DNA of 64,000 nt from Cladocopium goreaui (taxonomy: Eukaryota > Sar > Dinophyceae > Suessiales > Symbiodiniaceae), in the NCBI GenBank assembly GCA_947184155.2, contig CAMXCT020001114.1, positions 702,971 to 766,970 of the forward strand. The letters run 5' to 3'. The first letter of the stretch is position 1; each line of letters begins with the position of its first letter. The translations under genes were made by a program, and so were the position numbers. Positions 10,692 through 20,987 of this stretch are shown in pieces. A model generated the notes under the pieces. It was not told the DNA's origin and searched no databases. It worked only from the letters and a program-made list of their open reading frames with translations.

Positions 10692-10790
10692 ACCTGGCGC
10701 CGCTTTCGGCCAGGGGACGCGCTTCTTCTGCTTCCTGCCTTCCCAAGATGCGACGTTCTTCGGCTTCTTGCCTAAGCCATGGTTCAAAGG
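10692..10790 (-). CDS. Coiled-coil exon, Glu/Ala-rich
   Basis: Minus frame reads RQEAEERRILGRQEAEEARP, containing a near repeat of RQEAEE. Typical helical coil. Likely the same protein as other coil exons; edges approximate. Confidence 0.45.
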
Positions 10791-11478
10791 ATTGATTTAA
10801 GGGAACATTTACCAGGGTTTACCCCCATATTTCATCGTATTTCATGGGAAAATCCATGGTTTCCGATGAAGATGTTCCCTGAAATCAATCCATCGAATAG
10901 GAAAAAAAACTGTTTTTATGGCGACGTTGATGGAAAACATCATCTGAAGTATATATCTATAGCATAGATTAGGGTGTTTTTCCATATGTGTTCCATGTTT
11001 TTGATTTTTCCATTGTCAGGTTAACTGACGAGAAGAGATGTCTGGCCAGGTCGAATCATATTTACGACCGGTCAAGTCATGGATCGATCAATGGTCCTTT
11101 TGAAGATCTGTTTTTTAAAGTGAATATAAGTGAAAAACATGAAGCGTGCATTCTCATCCATTTACATTCATGTACACTCCACATGCATGATAAAAAAACA
11201 ATGGAAGCATACCACAAAGGCATGTTCCGCTTTAATCCCAAAGTTGATTCGTTAAGCAAATATGTTAAATACACCGATAGTGTTAAACATGGTTAATGTG
11301 GTTGAATGTGGTCTATTACTAAGCCATCAGTTTGATAGACAAATTGGTTTCAAATAATATGTTGAATATGAATGAAATGTTAAATACAAAAAAACATCTC
11401 AAATAACAAATATTTAATATGGACACAATTATATCCCAAATGATTGGCTAAAGGGTTGAATACCAACAAAAAAAATGT

Positions 11479-11696
11479 TAATTAAATCCATGTAAAATCC
11501 CAGATGAGTAGTGTTTTTTTTCATCCTTGTCTTTCAATTTCCATAATCTGTCTTGTGGAGTTCCCACTTTATCTATTTTCCACTTTTTCCTGCATCCAGG
11601 AAAAACACACAAAACACTACTCAGAGCGCAATCTGATTCCACTGGTTGATCATGCCATAGACATTGCCACAAAACACTACTCAAATGCTGGTTGGT
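11479..11696 (-). CDS. Exon after a CCACCAACCAG element end
   Basis: Minus frame reads HLSSVLWQCLWHDQPVESD, then KKWKIDKVGTPQDRLWKLKD, open for about 70 codons. It begins directly after CAACCAG at the end of the palindromic element at 11,692-11,800, as if that element supplies the acceptor. A ~60-bp direct near-repeat (ACAAAACACTACTCA) lies within. Confidence 0.42.
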
Positions 11697-11800
11697 GGTG
11701 TTAACCATCTTGAAAAATATGAGTTCGTCAAAGGGGTTGGGATTATCCCATATGTGAAGTGGAAAATAAAATTCATGTTCCAAACAACCAACCAGTGAAT
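11692..11800. mobile_element. GGTTGGTGG / CCACCAACC palindromic element
   Basis: Left end CTGGTTGGTGGT, right end ACAACCAACCAGT, ~100 bp, inner AATATGAGTTCGTCA. Like the CCCTCTGG family the end carries CTG|GT and, inverted, AC|CAG. Copies: 30,665-30,765, 49,602-49,715, 54,620-54,725 and a half copy at 62,450-62,500. Confidence 0.6.
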
Positions 11801-11912
11801 CATTATTTAACCACTAGCAAAATCACTATTAACCACCACTAAACCACTATTAACCATTATTAACCACTATTAACCACCATTAAACCACTATTAACCATTA
11901 TTAACCACCGTT
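11800..11912. repeat. AACCACTATT-type tandem repeat
   Basis: Ten- to eleven-base units (TTAACCACTATTAACCACCA). The same unit recurs, in either orientation, at 12,085-12,150, 13,038-13,100, 30,770-30,835, 54,730-54,795 and 58,930-58,975, several times right next to the GGTTGGTGG element. Confidence 0.8.
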
Positions 11913-11914
11913 CT

Positions 11915-12080
11915 GAAATATGGAACCAGAAGAAATCACCCCAGCGCAGCACCGGAAAAAATACTGGGAGCCCTGCTGTTGCTGAGCCATTCGCAGCTTC
12001 ATGGCTTGGAAGGGATTGACCCTGGAAAGGCCAGAGCGCGAGTTGTTTGCTTTTGAAAAAATCATTGTGGAATGATGGGG
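11915..12080 (-). CDS. Exon candidate
   Basis: Lies between two AACCACTATT arrays. Minus frame reads SKQLALWPFQGQSLPSHEAA and continues for about 40 codons. Weak evidence; composition only. Confidence 0.2.
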
Positions 12081-12570
12081 ATTTAATGATTAACACTGGT
12101 TAATAGTGGTTAATAATGGTTAAGGGTGGTTAAGAATGATTAATAGTTTATTTCAAACTTTAGCCTCTTAACCTGTGGGCCTTGTGGACCATGGAGGGAA
12201 CTATGGAAGGGACTATGGAAGAAACCAGGGCAATAAGGATATCTTATAGAAGGTGATGTTAGAAACCATGTCAAGGGAAAATTAGCAAGCTTTTGAAGAA
12301 GTAAAGTAACAAAACAATGCACACAGCGAGGACACATCCCGATTCATCAATCTGGATTTGCACTAAAAGTCGTTAAGAACTTGACCTAAATTGAATTTGT
12401 ATTGTGGACCGGTGATGAATTCAGTTTTGCTAATAGCAAAAACTTGCCATGGATACTTTATACCTATCTGATCCACAGTCTATAGATATAAAATTCTGAT
12501 TGTGAGATTGGGGTGAACTTATGTTTCGGTCTTTCTTTTGAAGACTAAATCTACTTAGGTAATCTTAGGT

Positions 12571-12629
12571 GCAAATAAAATTCTACTTAGGCGTCACGAA
12601 CTGACGCCTAAGTAGAATTCTATTTGTGC
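12571..12629. repeat. Near-perfect hairpin
   Basis: Arms of ~26 bases (GCAAATAAAATTCTACTTAG then GCGTCA) with a 5-base loop CGAAC; the other arm is its complement apart from one mismatch and one or two extra bases. A third, partial copy of CTACTTAGG lies at 12,551. Unlike the other inverted repeats here, it shows no intron-like ends. Confidence 0.75.
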
Positions 12630-13560
12630 CAGATAGATTATGCATTCCAAATTCTAGTCTGGGGCTGTTGGAAGACAAAAATCATAATCTACTTGGGCGC
12701 AAAAAGAAATATGGGGCCCCGAATTACACAGATGTTGTATATTATTGTTGTATACTGTTTTCCTTTCCAACTTACGGACCAATATTTTCAAATACGAAAT
12801 TTGTATGTAACATCTAACTTGATGTTGAAAGGTTTTTTGTCCAAGAACTTGGAGCAATGCGTTTCTCTTTCAAAGTGGTGGGTTTCTCTTTCAAAGTGGT
12901 GGGTTTCTTCATTGGGTGACATTTTTAGTGGAAACACCCCTTATTTCCATGGATTGCTACACAGTTCTTTCCATAGTTCTTTCCCTGGACATATGAAATC
13001 AACAGGCATCCAAATTTAAGAGACTAAGGTTTGAAATAATTAATAGTGGTTAATAGTGGTTAATAATGGTTAATAATGGTTAATAATGGTTAATAAGCTA
13101 TCATGGTGAATATTGGATGGTTAATTAATATTAAAGGCTAACAATCCCATCCCCCCTTCACATTAGACACCCCCTATACAATGGTCCCAAAGTTCTGTAA
13201 ATATGTGGTTTCATTCCTTACTAAACCATGGTTTCATTTGTTTTTTTAAAACTAATATATGAACGGGGGGAGGGACTAGCAGCCAACATGGGTCAACACT
13301 CAGAATTGCACTGGTCAGTTTTGGTCCACCAGGAGTTCCCCTTCTAAGGACAGTAACTTGGCCCACAGGCCCTGACGGAACATGGTCTCCAGCACTAATC
13401 CATTTAATTTCAGATCCGGCTGATCATTTATTTTGCATCATAGTAGCTTTGGCTATAAACCCTATCAGGGTACGTCACTGGTAAAACTTGGATTGTTGCT
13501 GCTGGAACTCCAAATATCTTCAGTACTACAGCATAATACAGCCATAAACATATACATATA
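12630..13560. other. Intron/intergenic stretch, no clear exon
   Basis: AT-rich, with a 21-bp tandem duplication (TTTCAAAGTGGTGGGTTTCT) near 12,870 and AACCACTATT units at 13,038-13,100. Short open frames exist on both strands but none is convincing. Confidence 0.5.
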
Positions 13561-13574
13561 TCATAAATACATCC

Positions 13575-14222
13575 ATCTGCTAGTTCAACTGCCCCCACTG
13601 GGCCACCCCAACGGCACTGCCCGACTCTGCACAGGTCGCGGATTGGACTTCCGCGTCGCCGTTTGCGTTTTGTCAGCCACGGGGCTCGGGGCACTGGGCT
13701 CCACCCTCGGCCGGCGTCGCCCGAAGGACCCGTGGTGGGTGGCGGCCTTGGCGACATAGCCGCTGACCGCTTCCGCGCTGGCCAAGGTCCGGGAGCTTTC
13801 GCGGGCGCGGCGGCGACCCCTCCAGCATCGCTGCAAGGCGGTGGCGGCTTCGTTGGCCACCAAATTCATGGTCAACAGAAGGGTCTGCTTGGAATTTTTG
13901 GTCCAGGACTCATTTCCTGCTGCCATGAAGATTAAGGCAGCCATGAAGTCATCACCACCACATCTGGCCAAGGAGCGTTTGGATTTCCACAGCCCAGGGT
14001 TTTTGGAGGCCAAAGAAGCAATGGAGGCACACATGGCTCCAGCGGTGGCACAGGGTGCCCTGGACCGGAAGCTCCCGGGGCTGCGTTTCGCCTCATCCAC
14101 CACAGCTGTTGCAGGGCCGGCGGAGTGACAGGTGTGGCGCTGGCCTTTCTGGGGCTCTTCTCCGCAGTTGGGACACACGATGCGCATCATGGAGACTTGG
14201 CAATGGCTCGAAATGATGGACC
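13575..14222 (-). CDS. Large exon: Cys/His cluster and IQ-like motif
   Basis: The longest coding segment in the window, open for over 210 codons on minus after the acceptor TTTGACAG. Near the start it has CPNCGEEPQKGQRHTCH, preceded by SHC: enough Cys/His for a small zinc site. In the middle, AATALQRCWRGRRRARE fits an IQ-type calmodulin-binding motif (Gln, Arg-Gly and Arg in the expected places; Leu replaces Ile). The end is Arg/Pro/Ser-rich. It is GC-rich compared with its flanks. A calmodulin-binding scaffold is an inference. The plus strand is also open for 90 codons but lacks motifs. The donor is not fixed. Confidence 0.55.
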
Positions 14223-14347
14223 CTGTCAAAGTTGGTAACACTAAAACTATCTTAAGAAAGCAAGAAAAAACAACATATATCAAAATAATTATGTACTTTG
14301 CGTGGGTCGATTAGGACCATTCAAACAGCTGGTGGATTTTTCATGTC

Positions 14348-14468
14348 GATTTGGTGAGTGGAGTACTTGGCCCAAACCCCGGCTGCTGCCCCAAACCTTC
14401 CGCATTTCTCATGCTTCTACCGAGGTGAAATTGAGGCTGACGGAACTTCAGCTCAATCAGATCCGAGA
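14348..14468 (-). CDS. Exon, unknown
   Basis: Minus frame reads IELKFRQPQFHLGRSMRNAE followed by Gly/Gln/Pro. Basic, open for about 40 codons. Lies between the Cys/IQ exon and the next exon. Confidence 0.38.
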
Positions 14469-14497
14469 ATATTCACGGTGTGTTACGGCGTGTTGTC

Positions 14498-14706
14498 AAA
14501 TGATTGAGCTTTGAATTCTGCGGTGCGCATCTGGTGGTGTGAGAGAATCAGCAAGTGCGGACGGAATGAAATCTGTGATTCCAGCAAGTTTTTCTTCAAC
14601 AATGGATATCCCACATAGAGTTGAAGTGCTAGGATTGATGCACCTGGTGCTGTTTCTCTGCACGGCGACATTGAAGTGTGGGATGTGAGTACAGTACCCC
14701 ATTGCA
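14498..14706 (-). CDS. Exon, unknown
   Basis: Minus frame of about 68 codons with SIVEEKLAGITDFIPSALAD and SLTPPDAHRRIQSS. A second frame is also open but less balanced. Probably adjacent to the 14.4-kb exon in the transcript. Confidence 0.4.
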
Positions 14707-15044
14707 AACAACGCTTCACCAGTCAGTTTACCAATTATTTATATCAAAATAATCACCACCGTTTTAAGGGGGGGATGTACCCAAAATGTAAGCCACATGT
14801 TTCAAGCTGTTTTTGAGGGGGGCCTTGAACATGTAAGCTTACATTTTGAAGGTATTTTGAAGACCCTCCCCTTTTGGTATGGTCCCCCCTGCACATGGCA
14901 AAATCCCTGTATCATGGTTACTTGATGGCTAAATATTTCCCTCTTGGAAAACAACAACAACAACAACAGCAACAACTTGATGGGTTATGGGTTAAACCTT
15001 AAGTTCAACCATATTACATCATAAACAGATGTCCAGTCTACTAT

Positions 15045-15190
15045 CTTTGGGCCCCCACCATCCCTAAGACGCCACGTCAAGCGCCGCCGCGGCGTTTCCG
15101 AGCGTTTTAAGCTTTGACGCGCCGGCCGGTGATTCGACTTTTGGGCGCAGCATGGTGCCAGGCGCTGTTGATGGCCTGGAAAGCAACCGA
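15045..15190 (-). CDS. Exon candidate, frame uncertain
   Basis: GC-rich island. One minus frame reads TMLRPKVESPAGASKLKTLG and NAAAALDVAS; another is Arg-rich. The first looks more natural. Confidence 0.3.
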
Positions 15191-15349
15191 GCCTTAAAAG
15201 GGTAACATGTTCCGGTATTTCAATGGACAATTCATGAAAATTCTCCATGAATTCTCCATTTAGAATCATTTATAGATGAAGATTCTCGATTTATAATCAT
15301 TATAGATGATGTTCAAAATTGAAAGATCCATCTATCATTTTCGTGCCAG

Positions 15350-15640
15350 CCGCGTTTGATTACCAAAGGGTACGCCATAATTCTACTGCTTTTACCTGTG
15401 TATGGGCACTTGGAGCGTCTAAGTTTAGATTTTTTGTGAGTACTTGGAGTGTCCTGGTAACCCACAAAAGTGGAGCAGCAAAAAACATTGTCAAACTGGG
15501 GGGCATAAACCCCCCGGAACCTGGAAAAAAGTCTGAACCAAAGCCACAATTATCAACAAATTGGCGTCTTTGCGGCTCAAAACGCCATCTGATCATGTTT
15601 CGGCACTCGGCACTTAGCCATCTGATCACGTTTCACCTAA
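15350..15640 (-). CDS. Exon ending at a GTAATCAAACG element end
   Basis: Minus frame of about 85 codons with FVDNCGFGSDFFPGSGGF and LWVTRTLQVLTKNLNL. It runs without a stop to CCCTTTG|GTAATC, the donor-like end of a CCCTCTGG-family relic whose other end was not found. Two other frames are partly open. Confidence 0.38.
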
Positions 15641-15814
15641 GAAAGATCACCAGAACTTCTTTGGGATGTCGACATCTGCTGCTTTTGCGTGCCTCCACCC
15701 ATTGAGCAGCGCGGCGTTCTGAAACGCAACGGAAGGATTCCGTTTTGCCAGGCCATTCAACCTCCGTTCACCCGTTCGTAATACCCAGTAATCAAAGATG
15801 GCAAGCTGGAGAAT

Positions 15815-15962
15815 CCCAGGGGTTCATGGGGTTTTCTATGATTTTAATGGGGTTTTCTATGATTTAATGGGGTTTTCTATGATTTAATGGAGTTTTCTAT
15901 GATTTAATGGGGTTTTCTATGATTTTAATGGGGTTTTATATGATTTACATTGATTTACAGTA
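15815..15962. repeat. Tandem repeat, ~21-bp unit
   Basis: Six copies of ATGGGGTTTTCTATGATTTA with single-base differences. Non-coding. Confidence 0.9.
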
Positions 15963-16329
15963 ACTGCGAATTAGAATCTAATAGGATCATCGATATGGGA
16001 TGTTGCACTACCAGAGGAGAAGGACAATATATGGGATTGGTTTGGTGTAGCCTCCAGCAAATATGGAACATCCACCATTTATAGATAATGTTCTGAAAGA
16101 CTCCTGGGAAACCATGTGTTTTCTTGTTTTTTTTCCATGTCTGTTAACTTACTGGAGGGTACTACTTCCCGTCCTTTAAGTACTGGATATACGGATATAC
16201 AAGGTCGGGGGTACCTCTCCATTGATCAAGCGCTAGTGGGAGTTTGGGACACCTATGGCTTGATCCAAGTCAGTGGTTAAGATCGCCTATGCTGCTGGAA
16301 ACCAATCGCCTATGGATTGTTTTATCATG

Positions 16330-16477
16330 CTTTATCACTAAAACCGTGCCTTCTTTTTGACCCAGAAATTTCGAGGGGAGAAAAGCTCGCCCTCCTCTCC
16401 TCGAAGCTTCTTGCACATCTGCTGGTGATTGTAGCGGCCCCAGCCATAGAGCTCAATGGATACCTGAAACTACAAAG
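16330..16477 (-). CDS. Exon, unknown
   Basis: After the acceptor GTTTCAG the minus strand reads VSIELYGWGRYNHQQMCKKL and RGEEGELFSPRNFWVKK. A second frame (SSMAGAATITSRCARSFEER) is also open; the first is preferred for the direct acceptor and aromatic/charged balance. Family unknown. Confidence 0.42.
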
Positions 16478-17051
16478 GTCATCCATGGCAACTTGTCCCA
16501 CTCCCAACATGACGACCATGCCGTGAGTTGGGGTTGGAAGTTGGTTTGAAAAAACATTTCCTCAAAAAATGTTTGATTTTCAGGATCTATATTTTTTTCT
16601 TTGTATATTTATGTTAGTTTCGGAAATGGATGGAAATGATGTCACAACCACAAACCAAACAAGGGGTGAAGTTGCACCTCTTTCAACACCAAAGTTGGGA
16701 GCCATCAACTATCCCCGGTCATCCTTGACACATTCAATTTGAACCTTAGACAGATTCCTATCATCTTAAGTCATCAACAAAATGGTCATCATATGCCATC
16801 ATGGTCAGCTGAAACCAGCTGTTGCTCGAAAGATCACTGGCCATCTCAGGAACCTAAATTGATAATTGGATGTACCTACCATATATATATGTATATATAT
16901 ATATATAGATAAGGACTATTTTTCAGGCCTTAAATTTCAGGGAATATCCCCACAAAAGATGGCCTTATATGGTACTAACGTACCTCCATGTATTGGATCC
17001 TGAGTCATTCCCATTGAAACAAGGTTCCCATCTGTCCGCGGTGTCCGCTGA

Positions 17052-17122
17052 GGCTCCAACCCACTCAACAAACTTTGGGAGCCCCGGTTGTGCAGCACCT
17101 GAAACCTGGGTCATCGTTGTTC
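17052..17122 (-). CDS. Short exon
   Basis: Follows CCCAGGTTTCAG; minus reads GAAQPGLPKFVEWVGASADT. Exit site uncertain (GA or GT). Unassigned. Confidence 0.35.
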
Positions 17123-17217
17123 ATCGATCCCCGGCATCCTATAACTATTCGCTATGTCATACGATGATCATACTGTAACTATGAATACATAAACGTATAA
17201 TGTTGTCTAGCCAATAA

Positions 17218-17490
17218 TGATACCTTGTCAATAGTAGAAACTTTTTTCCCAACTCCAGTTTTTTCTCCAATACTAAAAGTCAATTAGCCTAATTTACTTG
17301 TAGTATTGCCAAAAAACTCATGTTCTGACCTTGTCCAGAGGGCATGGCCAATAGTGGACCCAACATGGCAATAGTGGAAACTTTTTTTCCCAAATCCAGT
17401 TTTTTCTCCAATACTAAAAGTAAATTAGCCTAATTTAATTTTAGTATTGCCAAAAAAACTCATGTTCTGACCTTGTCCAGAGGGCATGGT
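17218..17490. repeat. ~125-bp tandem duplication
   Basis: Two consecutive copies of a block containing CAGTTTTTTCTCCAATACTA, AGTATTGCCAAAAAA and GTTCTGACCTTGTCCAGAGG. Few differences, so recent. Non-coding. Confidence 0.85.
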
Positions 17491-17879
17491 ATAGTATCCA
17501 GACAGATTCCAAGAAGAGCTTTCTATTGGGTTCCAGGAATTTACTATTGGAATGCTGACCCCCCCTTTTAAAAAGAAAATAGGGGGGGGTTATTATTAGG
17601 CAGCCTACATTATAAACGTTACTAATAAGACAATACAGACAATAGTAAACACACCCAATGTTCTTATAAGGAATAGATAATATATATATAACACAGCCAA
17701 TTTTCTTATAAGCCAATCATCCTTTTTCTTGGGTGACGATCAGAAAATTGAGCGACCAGGATCAATCCAAGGCTGTGATCGCTCGAAATTTAAGCGGAGT
17801 CTAGTCCATGTTGGAGCCATACTGGGCCATGCACACTCACCTCCTGCATAAGCTTGGATATTGGATATATATATATATA

Positions 17880-17980
17880 CCCTCTGGTAAATTAACATAG
17901 ACCCTGGCAGATAGGAGTTGGAAGACTAGTTTCCATTAAAAATTGGCTATTTTCAGGGTCTATGTTTATTTACCAGAGGG
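17880..17980. mobile_element. TA/CCCTCTGG palindromic element
   Basis: 101 bp, flanked by TA at both ends; ends CCCTCTGGTAAATTAACATA and its complement. The interior (CCCTGGCAGATAGG) differs from other members. It sits inside an AT-rich intron with no exon abutting. Confidence 0.75.
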
Positions 17981-17996
17981 TATATATAAATACATT

Positions 17997-18093
17997 CCTC
18001 TAAACTAACACAGATCTGAAAAAGCACGGTTTGCCTGGGGAAATGATCTACTTCTATGGATTTTTCACATCTGTGTCAGCTTACAGGAGGGTA
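17997..18093. mobile_element. Diverged palindromic element, CCTCTAAACTAACACAG type
   Basis: Ends CCTCTAAACTAACACAGATC and GATCTGTGTCAGCTTACAGG-like complement (ATCTGTGTCAGCTTACAGGA). Only 16 bp right of the previous element; the two together form a cluster. Confidence 0.5.
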
Positions 18094-18394
18094 ACATTCC
18101 ATGGAAACCTTCGGGCTCCCGACTGTCCATTGCGTATCTCCACGAAGACCTATCCAGAAAGGCACCATGGGAATCTCTTGTTGTGAGCCTAAGGTTGGAT
18201 CAGTGAAACATCCAGATGATTATATCTTGATTATGTGAATTGGGTATATTGGGTAATCATGGTTGGGTATATTGTTCCGGCTTCACTGGCAAACATGTGA
18301 TTGCAGACTTCCCACCACTTCCAGCCATCATCCGGCCAGTTATCCATCCATCAGGAAGACCAACCCTTCAAATATCAAGCAGCACTAGGATGTT

Positions 18395-18592
18395 GAACAT
18401 CCTCTGAGATTAAAAAAAATGGTCCTATATTCCTCCTGTGACAGCTCCTTTGAGGAAGGTGCTTCAGCCAATCCAATGTCGTTTTTTTCACACCATCTGA
18501 CTGTATATAAATCCTGTTTGTGCAAGTTCATGCGATATTCTGACTCAATTCCTGCCTCCAAAACGCTTTTTTTAAGCATCCTCAAGCTATCA
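18395..18592 (-). CDS. Exon after a palindromic element
   Basis: Begins right after TTAAATAACCAG at 18,593 and reads DSLRMLKKSVLEAGIESEYR, then QDLYTVRWCEKNDIGLAEAP and ELSQEEYRTIF: about 60 codons of convincing protein. Its start phase matches one frame upstream of the element (WFEIPSG), although not the frame of the long exon at 18.72-19.09 kb. Function unknown. Confidence 0.5.
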
Positions 18593-18690
18593 CCTGGTTA
18601 TTTAACATAGCCATGGAAAACCCTTATAAATGGAGGTTTATAGCTGGGAAAATCAACCATTTCCCATGGCTATGTTAAATAACCAGAGGG
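18593..18690. mobile_element. Palindromic element, CTGGTTATTTAAC type
   Basis: Ends CCTGGTTATTTAACATAGCC and GGCTATGTTAAATAACCAG, about 98 bp. TA follows the right end; the left end is altered (TATCACCTGG). On minus it supplies CTCTG|GTTATT and AACCAG|GTGATAG and could be an entire intron. Confidence 0.7.
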
Positions 18691-18719
18691 TATCTCAAAC
18701 CATGGAACATGATGGCTCT

Positions 18720-19088
18720 TCAAAGTGTCCAAGGTCCCGCAAAAAGATCTGCCGATGAAAGAATCAGAGCCTTCTCAAAGCTGCCGTCATGGCTAGGACG
18801 CTCCAGGTAGCCTTCCCAGTTGTAGTCCTGAAAGGCGCCATCCCAATGGCTTGATTTGGGCTGCACGGTTAGCCCTTTTGATCTGTTCCAGTTGGCAAAT
18901 CTCCCAAAAATTGAACCAATCAAAATCTTGAGACAAATCTCTGGAAGATCACTGGGGTAGCCCAGTAATGTGCAATTTTTCACGTCGGGGAAAAAAAGCA
19001 CGCACCCAACGTCCTCATCATCTGTTGCCATTGTACTTCTTGGTGCTTCGAAGGACCTGCACCGATTTTTTGCGGCCAAAGTCACTTA
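18720..19088 (-). CDS. Long exon, unknown protein
   Basis: About 120 codons open on minus after an AAG acceptor near 19,088. Motifs: DDEDVGCVLFFPDVKNCTLL, DLPEICLKILIGSIFGRF and SHWDGAFQDYNWEGYLERP. Aromatic-rich and clearly protein-like. It ends at a TGA (18,720); a splice before that, or a true end, is possible. I do not recognise the fold. Confidence 0.5.
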
Positions 19089-19109
19089 GGTGATGTCAAC
19101 TTAGGATCA

Positions 19110-19216
19110 TAGAATTGGATGATGGGAAAATTTTAACCGGAAAACCCGATCAATTTGATGGTAAAAACCATGGTTTCCGGTGTAGATTTTCCCCAACAAA
19201 CCAATCCATTGATAGG
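19110..19216. mobile_element. Dispersed repeat (ATTGGATGATGGGAAAATTT family)
   Basis: Contains GAATTGGATGATGGGAAAAT, AAAACCATGGTTTCC and CAACAAACCAATCCATTGAT. The same block occurs in opposite orientation at 56,915-57,030, also beside a CCCTCTGG-type end. Confidence 0.65.
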
Positions 19217-19225
19217 ATGGTGAAC

Positions 19226-19271
19226 CTGGGGTGTGCCTCAAATGTTGTTGTGATGATAGGTTTCATGTACC
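19226..19271 (-). CDS. 46-nt exon between elements
   Basis: Enters after ACCAGAG|GG in the right-hand element and leaves at CCCCAG|GTTCAC. Reads GYMKPIITTTFEAHP. Its entry phase (GG completing the G left by the exon ending at 19,480) matches exactly. Exact edges. Confidence 0.5.
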
Positions 19272-19479
19272 CTCTGGTTATGACTAACATAGCCTCTGGT
19301 TTACCATAGGAAAATGGTGATTTAATGGTTAACAATGGTGAATAATGAGATGATAATGGGATATACCCTCTGGTTATGACTAACAGTTCGCCATGGTATA
19401 GATGGCCCATAGAAGTAGATGGTTTACCGTTTACCGTTCTTAAAATGGTGATGTTTTCCACGGCGAACTGTTAAATAAC
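19272..19479 (-). mobile_element. Intron made of two palindromic elements
   Basis: On minus it starts GTTATTTAACAGTTCGCC and ends CATAACCAGAG. It holds two CCCTCTGGTTATGACTAAC ends (19,267 and 19,364) around a short spacer. The same ~210-bp arrangement recurs at 36,142-36,356 with minor changes, so the compound moved or duplicated as a unit. Confidence 0.65.
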
Positions 19480-19612
19480 CAGCGTCGGTCATCATTTTTG
19501 GGACCCAAATCGTCGCGGCCTTGCGATGGAACTTTTGTTCACCGGCACTTCCGGAAGCGGCTTTGGCTCCTTGCGGTGTTGCAACCGCAGTGAGTGATTC
19601 AACGCCGTGATT
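19480..19612 (-). CDS. Exon ending exactly at an element donor
   Basis: Minus frame reads SLTAVATPQGAKAASGSAGE and KAATIWVPKMMTDA, then GACGCTG|GTTATTTAAC, where the palindromic element starts. One base (G) is carried over and is completed by GG of the exon at 19,226-19,271. Alanine-rich start, basic end. Confidence 0.5.
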
Positions 19613-19664
19613 CAAGAGGAACGTGTTGAGTTTGAACCATGCTTTTTACAACCACATGTAGGAG

Positions 19665-19785
19665 TTTGAACCCATTTTCCTGAAAAAAACTGAGGAATGT
19701 TCGGCCATCCACCAGCGACGCGCCGCTGCTTGAAATCTCCAACTGAGACATTTGCCAAGTTTTGAAATAAAACTATCCCTACAAG
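19665..19785 (-). CDS. Exon, unknown
   Basis: Minus frame reads NLANVSVGDFKQRRVAGGWP and IPQFFSGKWVQTPTCG, open throughout. Lies just 5' of the 19.5-kb exon in transcript order. Confidence 0.4.
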
Positions 19786-19930
19786 TGAGGTCATCCACGG
19801 TTATAAGTTGGTTTATCCTAACTATAGATCAATCATGACAAATCATGATAGATCATGATAAATCATGAGAGATCTACCATAGATATCTACAGATCCTGCT
19901 TAAGCCACTTGTAAACCCGTGGGATGCCAC

Positions 19931-20038
19931 CTGATAGCATGGTAGCTGTCCATCCTCAAATCGATCCACCATCTCCACCTTGCCAGGCAATCTGTAGCGC
20001 TCCAACCTGTCGTTTTGCGCCCCGGCAATGATCAGTAG
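19931..20038 (-). CDS. 36-codon exon, phase 0-0
   Basis: Acceptor ATATCAG and donor CTATCAG|GTGGCA enclose exactly 36 codons: LLIIAGAQNDRLERYRLPGK then VEMVDRFEDGQLPCYQ. Both splice sites and the frame agree, so edges are probably exact. No family recognised. Confidence 0.55.
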
Positions 20039-20049
20039 CTGATATGTAT

Positions 20050-20842
20050 TGGGGTGTATACATAATCACATATATATATACATATATATAATATACTATA
20101 ATATATATATAACATAATATATAATACAATATATATATAACAGTTATATATAATATGCACTTATATAATATATATATATTATAATATATTATGTATATAA
20201 TATATATATATAATATATTATATAAATAATAAATATAATATATATATAAATAATAAATATAATATATATATATATCATATATAATATAAATAATATATAT
20301 ATATATATATAATACATATAATATTATATAATAGATATAAAAAAATATAATATATATATATATATAATATATACAATATATAATATATATTATATATATA
20401 CTAATCATTTTACATATAATACATAATACATATAATATATAATATACAATATTTATATATATATTATATATAAAATATATTATATATTATATATTAAATA
20501 TATATATATTACATATATTATATACTATATTTATTATATATCATAATATATATAATATATATATATACATATATATAATCTTATATAATATATATAATAT
20601 TATATAATATATATATATATAATATTATATATAATATATATATTAATATATATATATATTATATTATATAATATATATATAATATATTATAATATATATA
20701 TATATATATTTATATTATATTATATATATATTATATAATATTACATATATATGTATATTATAAATATATACATAATATATACATAATATATACATAATAT
20801 ATACATAATATATACATAATATATATATATATATAACTTATA
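20050..20842. repeat. AT-only desert
   Basis: About 790 bp of nearly pure (TA)n with interruptions such as TACATAATATA. Open frames of Ile/Tyr here are artefacts of composition. Confidence 0.95.
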
Positions 20843-20987
20843 ACATCTTACAACTTGTGCTCAAGGAGTTGATGTGGATCATGGGGCCTTGCATTTCACA
20901 GACACAGGACAAGCTGTTTTGATTTTCCCTTCTAAACCATCCAGCTATTTGGGACCCCCCATTTATGGAAACCCCAAATAAATCCAA

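Noticed and set aside
18720..19088. Clean splice of the long 121-codon frame through the 18,593-18,690 element
   Set aside because: That frame stops at 18,720; only a different frame continues across the element, so the join of these two exons is not claimed.
20050..20842. Replication origin or centromere in the AT desert
   Set aside because: Pure AT repeats alone are not evidence for either.
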